From positions 124,001 through 188,000 of the forward strand of contig JAQBOM010000008.1 of NCBI GenBank assembly GCA_028288025.1: a stretch of 64,000 bases of DNA, given 5' to 3'. The position numbers were made by a program, and so were the translations under genes. Shown piece by piece: positions 44,501 through 54,048 of this stretch. Origin of the DNA: Mucilaginibacter sp. (GTDB taxonomy: Bacteria > Bacteroidota > Bacteroidia > Sphingobacteriales > Sphingobacteriaceae). Below the pieces are notes generated by a model. It saw nothing but the letters and a program-made list of their open reading frames with translations. It was not told where the DNA came from and made no database searches. Position 1 is the stretch's first letter, and the number at the start of each line of letters is the position of its first letter.

Positions 44501-46813
44501 TTATTTCGACTTCTTCCGCTCCCTGCTTTCCAGGCTCAATAAAAATGCAGGCAATAGGGTTAGATTACTTATCATCGCTACCAACAATGTAACCGATAGC
44601 AAAATACCCAGCGCCCTTGTGCTGCCAAAGGTAGAAAATGTAAATATCCCAAAACCAAAAAATAATACAATAGCGATATAGATCATGCTGATGCCCGTTT
44701 CGCGGATGGTATCGGAAACAATGGTTGATATGCTTTTTTTAGTGCTGCGCAGTTCCTGCCGGTATCGGGTTATAAAATAAATGGTCTGATCGGATGAGAT
44801 GCCCATGGCGATACTAAATATCAGGATGGTGGACGGCTTAAGCGGTATACCAAAAAAGCCCATAATACCCCCGGTAATAACCAGGGGGATGAGGTTTGGC
44901 AGCAGAGAAATAGCGATCATTTTTACCCCCCGAAATAATATCCACATTACACCCGCAATTAAACCTATCGCAAGCGCAAGGCTTTGATACAAATTCCTTA
45001 CCATGTAATTGGCGCCCTTTATAAATATAATGCTCGAGCCGGTCAGCTCCACATGGTACTTTTTAGGATCAAATATGGAATCAATGCGCGGTTGTAGTTT
45101 TGCCAATACCTTGTTCATCCGCGCCGAACCGACATCCGGCATCTCGAAGCTTACGCGTGTAAACCGCCGGGTGCTGTCGAGGTAATTGCGCAACATATTG
45201 GTGTTTTTCCCCGAGTTGCCGGCGTAGCTTAAAACAAAGGCCTGCTCCATGCCCTCCGGCAAACGATAATAGCGCTTGTCGCCGCCATAAAAGGCCTGGG
45301 TTGAAAATTTTAAGGCTTGTATCAACGATAAAGAGCGACTAAACTCCGGGTAGGATGAGATCATGTCTTCCAGTTTTTCAACTTTACGGATCACGGCCTG
45401 GTTCATGATGCCATTTTTACGTTTGGTATCAATGCTCACTTCCAGCGGTAAAACGCCTTTAAAGTTGGCTTCAAAAAATTTGAGGTCGCTTAGGGTATTG
45501 CTGCTTTTCGGGAGGTCGTCAACAACATAACTATTTACGTTTATCCGGGTTAACCCATACAGGCAAACAACTACTATTATAAGGGTAACGATGTAAATTG
45601 TACGGCGGTAATTAAAAACCAGCACGTCGAGAAATTTTAATATTTTCTGGATTATTTTTCGGTCTTTGATAGCACTTTGCCGCGACCTAGGGTGGGGAAG
45701 AAAGCTAAAAATGATAGGTATCAGGATCAGGCTCAGCGCAAAGGTGACCATAATGCTTAGCGAAGCTACTAAACCGAACTCTGTAAGCAACTGGCTATTG
45801 GTAAAATACAAAACGCCAAAGCCAATAGCGGTAGTTATATTCGCGATAAAGGTAGTGATGCTTACTTTTTCGATCACGGTATGTAACGCCTGTATCTTAT
45901 CGGCGGTTGTGCCAAACTCGAAGTAATATTTATTTAAAATAAAAACGCTGTTAGGCACACCGATAATGACCACCAGCGCCGGGATGATGCCGGTAAGAAT
46001 AGTGATCTCGTAGTGCATTAAAACCAAAATTCCAAGGCTCCATGTCACGCCAAGCAATACCACGATCACCGGGAAAATAACCGCGAACGCGGAGCGGAAG
46101 ATCAATAGGAGTATCAATGCCGTGATACCGAGCGATAACACCAGGAATAAGGCGAATTCATGTGAGATCAGGTCGCCGGCTTTGGTGCGTATCAGCGGCA
46201 GGCCCGAATAATGCACCGGGATGTTATGTTTTTGCTCAAACCGGTTTCCCTCGCTTAATATGGTATCGATAATTGGCACACGCGCAGGTGTATTGATAAT
46301 TTTATTGTCGAAAGTGATAGCCATTAAAGTAGCTTGGTTATCATCACTTAAAATCAATCCTTTATAAAAGGGAAGCGCTAATATAGCCTGCTTTACGCTG
46401 TCAACCGCCTGGTTGGTGGCTAATAGGTGCGTAACCAGGGGCTTTAGTACAAAACGGTGGTGTAAGGTATCTTTGGCTAGGTTATACACATTGGCTATAG
46501 ATATAACGGCTTTAATTCCCTTAATATGCTGCAGCCGGTTGCCGACCTGGTTCCAGTCGTTAAATGCATTTTTTTCGAAAATATGCGGCGATCTGATACC
46601 GATCACCAGGGTGGTGGCGTCCTGCCCGAATATCTTTTTAAACTGCATATACCTGATATATGCCGAGTCAGTCACAGGCAGTACTTTCCCCCCGTTAAAA
46701 GTGATGCGGACCTTGCAGGCCTCATAGCCCATAAAGACGCTCAAAATGGCAACCAGCCCTAAAATAACCAGGCGGTTTTTCAGGATGAGGTCAGCAAGCT
46801 TTTTCCAGATCAT
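44501..46813 (-). CDS. RND-superfamily exporter of the MMPL type
   Basis: The 770-residue membrane protein has two repeated halves, each with one helix, a periplasmic domain and a five-helix bundle (helix clusters at about 217-380 and 600-765), typical of the MMPL/HAE3 branch of RND transporters, which move lipids or hopanoids rather than drugs. Motifs include IIGVPNSVFILNKYYFEFGT and the matching FSIAMGISSDQTIYFITRYR in the second half. The C-terminal half carries the SSDQT acidic residue expected in the proton relay. It is followed after 11 bp by the atypical SDR, which may share its pathway. No lipoprotein or adaptor partner adjoins it. Confidence 0.9.
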   Translation of the reverse strand: MIWKKLADLILKNRLVILGLVAILSVFMGYEACKVRITFNGGKVLPVTDSAYIRYMQFKKIFGQDATTLVIGIRSPHIFEKNAFNDWNQVGNRLQHIKGIKAVISIANVYNLAKDTLHHRFVLKPLVTHLLATNQAVDSVKQAILALPFYKGLILSDDNQATLMAITFDNKIINTPARVPIIDTILSEGNRFEQKHNIPVHYSGLPLIRTKAGDLISHEFALFLVLSLGITALILLLIFRSAFAVIFPVIVVLLGVTWSLGILVLMHYEITILTGIIPALVVIIGVPNSVFILNKYYFEFGTTADKIQALHTVIEKVSITTFIANITTAIGFGVLYFTNSQLLTEFGLVASLSIMVTFALSLILIPIIFSFLPHPRSRQSAIKDRKIIQKILKFLDVLVFNYRRTIYIVTLIIVVVCLYGLTRINVNSYVVDDLPKSSNTLSDLKFFEANFKGVLPLEVSIDTKRKNGIMNQAVIRKVEKLEDMISSYPEFSRSLSLIQALKFSTQAFYGGDKRYYRLPEGMEQAFVLSYAGNSGKNTNMLRNYLDSTRRFTRVSFEMPDVGSARMNKVLAKLQPRIDSIFDPKKYHVELTGSSIIFIKGANYMVRNLYQSLALAIGLIAGVMWILFRGVKMIAISLLPNLIPLVITGGIMGFFGIPLKPSTILIFSIAMGISSDQTIYFITRYRQELRSTKKSISTIVSDTIRETGISMIYIAIVLFFGFGIFTFSTFGSTRALGILLSVTLLVAMISNLTLLPAFLLSLESRERKKSK

Positions 46814-46958
46814 TAATTTGATTTCAGGTTAATCGGATCGCTAAACTACGAAAATAGATCAATCCTGTATTTCGTGAAATGAGATTGTGACAATGTTTAA
46901 CAATTGTGCAGATTTGTAAGGTTAAGTACACCTGTGTGGCAAAGAAATATCAGCTTAA

Positions 46959-47327
46959 ATGAAAAAATTAATCCGCAGCTTTGGTTATGCTTTTAAAGGG
47001 GTAGTTTATGCGACAGCTACCCAGCTCAATTTCAGGATACATTTAGCAGCTACTGTCCTGGCTTTATTGATGGGATATTTGTTGAGGATATCGACTGCGG
47101 AATGGTTATGGGTTGGCGCCTGCATCACGCTGGTGCTGGTTACCGAACTGTTTAACACGATGATCGAGGCGCTTACCGACATTGTTTCGCCCGGTTTTAA
47201 CGAAAAGGCGGGCCGCGTTAAAGATATGAGCGCCGGCACGGTTGTAATTGCGGCTGCTTTTGCGCTGATAACAGGCCTGATTATATTTTTACCCAAGCTG
47301 CTATTGCTTTTTAACCATGCTGCATAA
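46959..47327 (+). CDS. dgkA: Diacylglycerol kinase-family (DagK/undecaprenol kinase) membrane protein
   Basis: The 122-residue protein has three transmembrane helices and the signature ELFNTMIEALTDIVSPGFNE, with the catalytic glutamate in NTMIEALTD. The N-terminal amphipathic RSFGYAFKGVVYA and the NFRIHLAATVL motif fit the family. It phosphorylates diacylglycerol or undecaprenol at the inner membrane; in Gram-positive and Bacteroidota lineages the undecaprenol activity is common, so the symbol is by family. It overlaps recO by 11 bp, so the two are translationally coupled. Confidence 0.92.
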   Translation: MKKLIRSFGYAFKGVVYATATQLNFRIHLAATVLALLMGYLLRISTAEWLWVGACITLVLVTELFNTMIEALTDIVSPGFNEKAGRVKDMSAGTVVIAAAFALITGLIIFLPKLLLLFNHAA

Positions 47328-48045
47328 AACCCGCGGAATCGTTTTTAAAACCACCGATTATGGCGAAAGCAGTGTGATTGTACAGGTTTTTACCGAAAAG
47401 TTTGGCCTGCAATCGTATATCGTAAACGGGGCGAAAAAACCAAAAGCCAAGATCCCGAAAAACATGCTGCAGCCCCTGCACTTGCTTGATATGGTGGTTT
47501 ATCATAAAAACACCGGCAATGTACAGCGTATAAAAGAACTGAAAAATTCACCCGTATTGCAAGCCATCCCGTACGATGTGATTAAAAGCAGCCTGGCCAT
47601 ATTTCTAAATGAAGTGCTGTATAAAGCGATAAAAGCACAATCTGCCGACGAAAATTTGTTCGGGTTTGTTTTTAGCGCTGTCGAATGGCTTGATCATTCA
47701 ACCGAGGGGCTGGCCAATTTTCATTTGCTGTTTTTAATTCAGCTTACGCGATACCTGGGGTTTTTTCCTGATCGCAACATGGCCGGCAACGCCGATTATT
47801 TCGACCTGCAAAACGGTAACTTTTGCCGGTACAAACCGGATAACACCTTATATCTTTCGCCGCCGCATACGCAAAATTTCAGTAGGCTGCTGCAATGCAG
47901 CTTTGAAAACAGTTTACAAGTGAAACTCACTAATGACGACCGCCGCTACCTCATCCAAAAACTATTGGAGTACTACGCCCTGCATATCGAAAGTTTTGGG
48001 CATATACGCTCGCATGAGGTGCTGGAGGAGGTGCTAAGTGTGTGA
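47317..48045 (+). CDS. recO: DNA repair protein RecO
   Basis: The 242-residue protein starts MLHKTRGIVFKTTDYGESSV, with an OB-fold N-terminal domain (about 1-80), and continues with the helical RecO C-terminal domain, including FLNEVLYKAIKAQSADENLF and LLFLIQLTRYLGFFPDRN. RecO anneals ssDNA and loads RecA with RecR in the RecFOR gap-repair pathway. The length is typical. Its gene starts within the last 11 bp of the diacylglycerol kinase gene and is followed by a weak hairpin at about 48088-48102 and a new start. Confidence 0.96.
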   Translation: MLHKTRGIVFKTTDYGESSVIVQVFTEKFGLQSYIVNGAKKPKAKIPKNMLQPLHLLDMVVYHKNTGNVQRIKELKNSPVLQAIPYDVIKSSLAIFLNEVLYKAIKAQSADENLFGFVFSAVEWLDHSTEGLANFHLLFLIQLTRYLGFFPDRNMAGNADYFDLQNGNFCRYKPDNTLYLSPPHTQNFSRLLQCSFENSLQVKLTNDDRRYLIQKLLEYYALHIESFGHIRSHEVLEEVLSV

Positions 48046-48187
48046 ACACGATTACGCGATTTACAAGATTAAAGGATTATTTTAATAGCCGTTAAGCGGC
48101 TGTGCATTTCTAAAAAATTTAAAAAGAAATGGCAACTTATGAAATATAGCCGTTATATTTAGCCGGTAAAGAAGTTAACCCCGCCCC

Positions 48188-49360
48188 GTGAGCCTAACAT
48201 CAAAACGCTTGTTTTCAATTGACGTGTTTCGGGCTGTTACCATGCTTTTTATGATATTCGTGAATGATCTGAGTGGGGTGCGCGATGTGCCGGGTTGGAT
48301 AGATCACGTTAAGGCAAATGAGGACGGGATGCATTTCGCTGATACCATTTTCCCAGTATTTTTATTTATAGCAGGCTTATCCATTCCTTTGGGCCTGGGC
48401 AAACGGATTAACAGGGGAGAGTCTTTTCCCGCTATAGCGGGACATATACTTTTGCGTTCATTCGCGCTGATTGCAATGGGCTTTTTTCATGTTAATATGG
48501 AAAATTACAGTCGCGGTGCGGTTTTGCCAATTGGTATTTGGGAATTGCTTTTAACCTTGAGCTTCTTTTTGATCTGGCTGGATTATCCCGAATCGCTTTC
48601 AAAAGTTAAAAGATACATTCTAACCGGTATCGGCATCGTCATACTTGTTACGCTGGCTATTTTGTTTAAGGGCGGCAGTCCGGACGCCCCGGAAGGTTTA
48701 AGGCCATCATGGTGGGGTATTTTGGGTATTATCGGCTGGGCCTACCTGGTTTGCGCGCTCATATTTGTTATGTCCAAAGGCAGGCTGTTCATATTGATAG
48801 TGGCGCTCGCTGTTTTTATTGCGATTAATATTTCCATTCATGCATCCTTTGTTGATATGAAGCTATGGGCCGTTAAAGATTGCTCTTCGGTATCGTTAAT
48901 GATGTTCGGTGTGGTGGTTTCGCTGTTATATTTTCGGCTCATTGAAAAAGGAAATTATCGTGCCTTATGGCTGATATTTACCTCATCGGGTATCGGCTTA
49001 ATATTGCTGGGATTGATTATCCGGCCTTATACTGAAGGAATATCTAAAATCCACTCTACACCTTCATGGGTTTTTATATGCACCGGTATGGGGATCCTGG
49101 TATTCGAACTGTTGATCTGGCTGGTCGATGTTAAGGGTAAACAAAACTGGTTCAGTCTCATTAAACCGGCCGGCACCAGTACACTCACCTGTTACCTGCT
49201 GCCTTATTTTATGGTGGCGATCTTTTATATCGTTCATTTCAGGTATCCCCGTTTTTTAAATTATGGAGCTGGCGGCATCATCCGTTCGTTTGCCGTAGCG
49301 TTTATCCTGATCTTAATTACAGGCTTTCTTGAAAAAAAGCGGCTTAGGCTGAAAATATGA
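48188..49360 (+). CDS. NagX-like multi-pass membrane protein (DUF5009/HGSNAT-related)
   Basis: The 390-residue protein begins at GTG (MSLTSKRLFSIDVFRAVTML), with about ten or eleven transmembrane helices. The N-terminal RLFSIDVFRAVTMLFMIFVN and HFADTIFPVFLFIAGLSIPL motifs fit the DUF5009/COG4299 family related to heparan-alpha-glucosaminide acetyltransferase, called NagX where it is linked to N-acetylglucosamine genes. Its role there is taken to be transport or transacetylation of GlcNAc. The coding end overlaps the chitinase start by ATGA, strong evidence of coupled translation and of a shared pathway in chitin breakdown. Confidence 0.88.
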   Translation: MSLTSKRLFSIDVFRAVTMLFMIFVNDLSGVRDVPGWIDHVKANEDGMHFADTIFPVFLFIAGLSIPLGLGKRINRGESFPAIAGHILLRSFALIAMGFFHVNMENYSRGAVLPIGIWELLLTLSFFLIWLDYPESLSKVKRYILTGIGIVILVTLAILFKGGSPDAPEGLRPSWWGILGIIGWAYLVCALIFVMSKGRLFILIVALAVFIAINISIHASFVDMKLWAVKDCSSVSLMMFGVVVSLLYFRLIEKGNYRALWLIFTSSGIGLILLGLIIRPYTEGISKIHSTPSWVFICTGMGILVFELLIWLVDVKGKQNWFSLIKPAGTSTLTCYLLPYFMVAIFYIVHFRYPRFLNYGAGGIIRSFAVAFILILITGFLEKKRLRLKI

Positions 49361-50517
49361 TCGACAACACTAAAATTATCATGGAAAAGAAACTTAAAAT
49401 CTTGCAAACAAAAAAATGGATTATACCCGGGCTCTTTATGTGCTTTTTGACATTCACTTCTCAGTTGAGTGCTCAGTCACGCCCGGTAATAATTGGTTAT
49501 GTCGGCGGGTTCAGGGGTTTAGTCAATACTGATTTGATAGCTGCCAAAAAGCTAACCCATATCAATTACGCCTTTGTCGATATCCAGAATAACCGTGCAT
49601 GGCTTCACCGCGAAGCTACCGATACGATCAATTTCAGGAAACTCGTTTTGCTGAAAAAGCAGAACCCTGCGCTCAAAATATTGATCTCGATAGGCGGCTG
49701 GACGTGGAGCGGGAAATTCTCCGACGCAGTATTGACCGATACGGCCAGGCAGGCATTTGCCGCAAGCGCCGTCGATATCATTAAAAAATACGATATGGAC
49801 GGGATCGATATCGACTGGGAATATCCTGGCCGGCCGGGATACCAGGGGAATATATACCGGCCTGAAGACAAGCAAAACTACACCCTGTTGTTCCGCGACC
49901 TGCGCAGGCAACTGGATACACTGCAACAGCAAACCGGGAGGAAATATTTAGTAACCACGGCTGTCGGTGGCTTTAAATCATATTTGAATAACGCCGATAT
50001 GGGTAGCGCGCAGCAATATCTCGACTATGTAAACTTAATGACCTACGACTACGCGGGTGGAAGAACAGCCCGGCACCATACTAATTTGTATGCTTCAAAA
50101 CTTTACCAATCGCCGGAGTTTGCTGATAACGCTGTTAAGGAATTTATGACAGCAGGCGTTCCGGCATCAAAGCTGGTAATGGGCGTAGCTTTTTATGGCC
50201 GTGTATCAAACCTGGCTGTAGGGGCAAAGGGGATAGGTGATACCGTAGCCAGTACGTCAAGAGGAAAAGGGTATACAACCATTAAGGATAGCCTGCTGAA
50301 ACAAGCCGGGTTTAAGCTATACCGCGACAGGAAGGCCAAAGCGCCTTATTTGTATAATGCCGAAACCAGGCAGTTTATAACGTTTGACGACGAATGGTCG
50401 GTAAGGAAAAAATGTAAGTACGTAAAGGCTAAGGGAATAGCCGGTGTAATGTTTTGGGAATATGATTCGGATTTGAAAGGGTATTTACTGGATGAAATAA
50501 ACAGGGTATTAAAATAA
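49357..50517 (+). CDS. GH18 chitinase
   Basis: The 386-residue enzyme has a signal peptide (about 1-40) and the GH18 TIM barrel. The active-site motif is D148-G-I-D151-I-D153-W-E155 (DGIDIDWEYP), with E155 as the proton donor, and SIGGW at 111-115. Later barrel strands include MTYDYAGG and GVMFWEYDSD. It should cut chitin or chitooligosaccharides, in the periplasm or outside. The ATG at 49357 overlaps the preceding stop as ATGA; an internal ATG eight codons on (49381) gives a shorter signal peptide and may be the true start. It is cotranscribed with the NagX-like gene. Confidence 0.94.
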   Translation: MIDNTKIIMEKKLKILQTKKWIIPGLFMCFLTFTSQLSAQSRPVIIGYVGGFRGLVNTDLIAAKKLTHINYAFVDIQNNRAWLHREATDTINFRKLVLLKKQNPALKILISIGGWTWSGKFSDAVLTDTARQAFAASAVDIIKKYDMDGIDIDWEYPGRPGYQGNIYRPEDKQNYTLLFRDLRRQLDTLQQQTGRKYLVTTAVGGFKSYLNNADMGSAQQYLDYVNLMTYDYAGGRTARHHTNLYASKLYQSPEFADNAVKEFMTAGVPASKLVMGVAFYGRVSNLAVGAKGIGDTVASTSRGKGYTTIKDSLLKQAGFKLYRDRKAKAPYLYNAETRQFITFDDEWSVRKKCKYVKAKGIAGVMFWEYDSDLKGYLLDEINRVLK

Positions 50518-50534
50518 TCCAAACGCCCCTAAAA

Positions 50535-50567
50535 CAAAAAAAGAGGAAGCTTGCGCTTACTCTTTTT
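50535..50567 (+). terminator. Rho-independent terminator after the chitinase operon
   Basis: The arms aaaaagaggaagc and gcttactcttttt flank a ttgc loop and are followed by a T run. It lies about 20 bp after the chitinase stop. The remainder of the gap to 50865 is AT-rich with no other feature seen. Confidence 0.8.
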
Positions 50568-50865
50568 GTAGTAACTGACCTCATTATTTACCATAAAGAA
50601 CTAATTGGTTGGATCGATAATAACAATTAGTACAAATATATACTCTATAGATTTAGCAGACTAATATTTTAACAAATATTAACATATATTTCTCAAAATA
50701 GTTTTGCACACTAATTTGCTTATTAACAAACTGGTTTTTGAAATTTAATACACGAGTTAATATTTTTAATTTATTATCATGTGGATTAAAAGAATAAATA
50801 TTTAGGAAATACATAATACTCAAGACGATCAATCAATTTATCACATTATAACTAACCACCTGAAT

Positions 50866-53028
50866 TTGAACTGGAGATTTCTACTTATTTGTTGCCTGTT
50901 CAGCTTAAGGCTAACCGCTCAAAAGAAAAATAGCAACTTTCAATACCATATTCGCCAGGTAACGTCGCCGGTTAAAGTGGACGGTATAGCGGATGAACCG
51001 GCGTGGCAGGATGCCATGGTTGCCAAAAATTTCAAAATGGTTTTGCCTATGGATACCAGCTTTGCCACGGTAAATACCGAGGTGCGGATGGCGTATGATC
51101 AAAAGAATATATATATCCTGGCTGTTTGTTATAAGGCCATGCCCGGCCCCAATATGGTTGAATCATTAAAGCGTGATTTTAGCTTTCAAAAGAATGATAA
51201 TTTCATCTTCTTTATGGATACCTATAACGACCAGACCAATGGCTTTACTTTTGGATCAAACGCAGCCGGCGCCGAATGGGATGGTACCATGTATGAAGGC
51301 GGCAAAGCTGACCTGAGCTGGACGAATAAATGGGTGTCGGCAGTTAAGGATTACCCCGATAAATATGTTTTTGAAGCAGCGATCCCTTTTAAATCCATAC
51401 GATATAAAAAAGGGATAACCGAATGGGGAATAAACTTCAGCCGCAACGACCTGAAAACAACTGAAAAATCGGCCTGGGCGCCCGTGCCAAGGCAATTTCC
51501 AACGGCCTCGCTGGCTTACACGGGTACGTTGGTCTGGGATAAACCACCACCGGACCCGGGTATGAACGTGGCTTTCATCCCATACGTTTTAAGCGGGTTT
51601 ACCAAAGATTATGTAAATAAACAGAATTTATCGGCCCATGCCCAGGTGGGGGCAGATGCGAAAATCGCCGTTTCATCGGCCCTTAATCTCGACCTTACGG
51701 TCAACCCTGATTTTTCGCAGGTGGACGCCGATAAGCAGGTAACCAATTTAAGCAGGTACGAACTTTTTTACCCCGAGACAAGACAGTTCTTTTTAGAGAA
51801 CGGCGACCAGTTCAGCAATTTTGGCTATGCCTCCCTTCGTCCCTTTTTTTCGAGGCGGATCGGCTTAACATCAAACATCATCGCAGGGGCAAGGCTAAGC
51901 GGTAAGCTGGATAAAGACTGGCGCATTGGCGTGATGGATATGCAGACTACCGACAATACAGCCACCAATATCCCGGCCCAGAATTTTACGGTGATAGCCC
52001 TGCAGCGGAAAATATTCGCACGATCTAACATTGGTTTCCTGTTCGTAAACAAAGAGTCGTTTAATTATCCGGGGACGGCGCATTCGGCCGAATCCAAATA
52101 CAATAATAATATTGGTATCGAGTATAACCTGGCATCGGCAGATAACCTATGGACAGGTAAGGCATTGGTTTTAAAATCATTCAGCCCCACAAAAAAAGGC
52201 CACGATTTTACACAGGCGGGCAACCTCCAATATGCGGATAAATTCTGGACGATAGGCTGGCAATACGAAGTAGTGGGTGCCAACTATAATGCCGAAGTAG
52301 GCTATGTTCCCCGGCAAGGGTACATCAAATTAAATCCTTATATCGCTCACCTGTTTTTTCCTTCGGGCGGGCCGGTGTTAAGTCATGGGCCGCAATTGAA
52401 CTTTACCGATTATTACGACGGTTCATTTAACTCAACAGATTACAGGAATTACCTGTCGTACCAGGTAACCTTCCGGGACCGCAGTGTGTTAACCGGCCTG
52501 GTGGAAAATGACTTTGTGAAATTGCTAAGGCCATTTGACCCTACAAACTATGCAGGCGCTTTGCTTCCCACAGGTTTCGTGAGCCATTGGAACAATGCGG
52601 AGATATCCTTTTTCTCGGTACCCCAAAGCTTGTTTACATATGATTTTACTTTGGATTATGGCGGCTATTACGACAACGGGAAAAAAATCAGTTTCATCAA
52701 TGATATCGGGTATCGCTTTCAGCCGTTCATCAATATTCAGCTTAGCAATACATTAAATGTGCTGCGGCTGCCGCAGCCGTGGGGAGACAAAAGTTTCTGG
52801 CTCGTCGGGCCGCGGGTTGATGTAACTATGACCAACAAGTTTTACCTCACCGGCTTTTTCCAGTATAACGAGCAGGCAAAAAATTTCAATATCAACACCC
52901 GTTTGCAATGGCGTTTCAGGCCGGCGTCTGATTTCTTTATCGTCTATACCGATAATTATTTACCTCAGCCATTTTATGCCAAAAATCGGGGATTGGTATT
53001 TAAGGTGACGTATTGGTTGAATAATTAG
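50866..53028 (+). CDS. CBM9-like/DUF5916 exported protein
   Basis: The 720-residue protein is predicted from a TTG start at 50866, because no ATG is available in frame and the following LNWRFLLICCLFSLRLTAQ is a proper signal peptide. The N-terminal third (about 25-220) is a CBM9-type carbohydrate-binding-like module (VKVDGIADEPAWQDAM), followed by DUF5916 (about 230-720) with LDLTVNPDFSQVDADKQVTN and LSRYELFYPETRQFFLENGD, and a strand-rich C-terminal part that ends in the aromatic KVTYWLNN. It is thought to be an outer-membrane barrel with a surface module. The function is unknown. It has about 350 bp of free upstream sequence and is not clearly in an operon. Confidence 0.85.
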   Translation: MNWRFLLICCLFSLRLTAQKKNSNFQYHIRQVTSPVKVDGIADEPAWQDAMVAKNFKMVLPMDTSFATVNTEVRMAYDQKNIYILAVCYKAMPGPNMVESLKRDFSFQKNDNFIFFMDTYNDQTNGFTFGSNAAGAEWDGTMYEGGKADLSWTNKWVSAVKDYPDKYVFEAAIPFKSIRYKKGITEWGINFSRNDLKTTEKSAWAPVPRQFPTASLAYTGTLVWDKPPPDPGMNVAFIPYVLSGFTKDYVNKQNLSAHAQVGADAKIAVSSALNLDLTVNPDFSQVDADKQVTNLSRYELFYPETRQFFLENGDQFSNFGYASLRPFFSRRIGLTSNIIAGARLSGKLDKDWRIGVMDMQTTDNTATNIPAQNFTVIALQRKIFARSNIGFLFVNKESFNYPGTAHSAESKYNNNIGIEYNLASADNLWTGKALVLKSFSPTKKGHDFTQAGNLQYADKFWTIGWQYEVVGANYNAEVGYVPRQGYIKLNPYIAHLFFPSGGPVLSHGPQLNFTDYYDGSFNSTDYRNYLSYQVTFRDRSVLTGLVENDFVKLLRPFDPTNYAGALLPTGFVSHWNNAEISFFSVPQSLFTYDFTLDYGGYYDNGKKISFINDIGYRFQPFINIQLSNTLNVLRLPQPWGDKSFWLVGPRVDVTMTNKFYLTGFFQYNEQAKNFNINTRLQWRFRPASDFFIVYTDNYLPQPFYAKNRGLVFKVTYWLNN

Positions 53029-53125
53029 GGGTTGGAGGTTAGGTTAGAGATTAGTCCGAAAGTCGGAAAATTCAATAAAGTCCGAAAGACGCTCAACTAA
53101 TCTCTAATCTCCGCTCTCTAATCTC
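53029..53125. repeat. Short repeats forming an inverted pair between converging genes
   Basis: Copies of ttagagattag follow the CBM9/DUF5916 stop, and their reverse complement ctaatctctaatct lies some 45 bases later near the ThuA stop codon. The two could form a hairpin that terminates both genes. Confidence 0.6.
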
Positions 53126-53969
53126 TCTTCCCCAGCCAAAGCAAAGCGTCTAAAATCAGCTTTGATTCCATTTCGCTATCGAAGGTATGCGACAGGGTGC
53201 GGTCGGTATTGTCGTATTTGTGCTCATAGTCCATATCGTTATGGCCCATGTTGAAGTAGATCATTTTGTAATTTTTATTGGTCCATACGGCAGGGTAATA
53301 GCCGCTATGCCATATTTCGTGTTGTTTTGGGCCGGTGCCGAGCGGGAAGCTTGCCGAATCGATAGAGCAAAGAATTTTGATGTCCGGATTTTTCCGCAGA
53401 TCATTTTGCCACCGGTACCACTCATTTGGCGAAGTGGTGAATTTTTTCGGCATATGTTTGGTTGCCGGGAAGCTGCGGTCCACATCCAATACAGCTGTTG
53501 AAGGCCGCCAGATATTGCTTACATATTGCCCCGAACCTAAAAACGTATTGTGGTACCAGTCCCAGTTCTGCGGAAACGCCGAAGGCGTGAGCGCGAATGC
53601 TGCAAAATGAAATCCCATCCAGCCGCCGCCGGTTTCCATATATTTTTGAAAGGCCACCCTTTGCGCAGGGTCGTCAGGCCGGGTATCCAAAAAGATCACT
53701 ACCTGGTAATGCGACAGGAAACCGGCATTCAGATCATTCCAGTTTTTTGTGGAATCATAAGCAAAATGGTATTTGGCCGCCATTTTCGGGAACCATTGGT
53801 TGGCATCGTGCACAAAACTGACATGCGCTTTGTCATTGCGGGCAGTATAAAAGGCAATTACTTTAAATTTTGGCGTATTTTTTTGTGCCTGGCTACCGGA
53901 AAACCAGCAGCATATAACGCAAAATAGCATAATTTGAGATACTGCTTTGATTCTTAAAAGAGAGGTCAT
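53118..53969 (-). CDS. ThuA-domain exported protein (trehalose-utilisation-like)
   Basis: The 283-residue protein has a signal peptide (about 1-28) and a ThuA domain, an amidotransferase-like alpha/beta fold: KFKVIAFYTARNDKAHVSFV, then LSHYQVVIFLDTRPDDPAQR and GGGWMGFHFAAF near residues 114-125. The cysteine of the amidotransferase site is replaced, as is common in ThuA. The name reflects trehalose and related disaccharide use in rhizobia; the enzymatic role is not settled. The last 50 residues hold HNDMDYEHKY with conserved acids. It is a single gene on the minus strand, preceded by another exported gene across 79 bp. Confidence 0.85.
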   Translation of the reverse strand: MTSLLRIKAVSQIMLFCVICCWFSGSQAQKNTPKFKVIAFYTARNDKAHVSFVHDANQWFPKMAAKYHFAYDSTKNWNDLNAGFLSHYQVVIFLDTRPDDPAQRVAFQKYMETGGGWMGFHFAAFALTPSAFPQNWDWYHNTFLGSGQYVSNIWRPSTAVLDVDRSFPATKHMPKKFTTSPNEWYRWQNDLRKNPDIKILCSIDSASFPLGTGPKQHEIWHSGYYPAVWTNKNYKMIYFNMGHNDMDYEHKYDNTDRTLSHTFDSEMESKLILDALLWLGKRD

Positions 53970-54048
53970 AATTCAGGCGATTGGTAAGGTTATTTGTAAA
54001 GTTAGTAAATAAAATATATTGTCGCCATCTTGTTGATGCCAGCTATTA

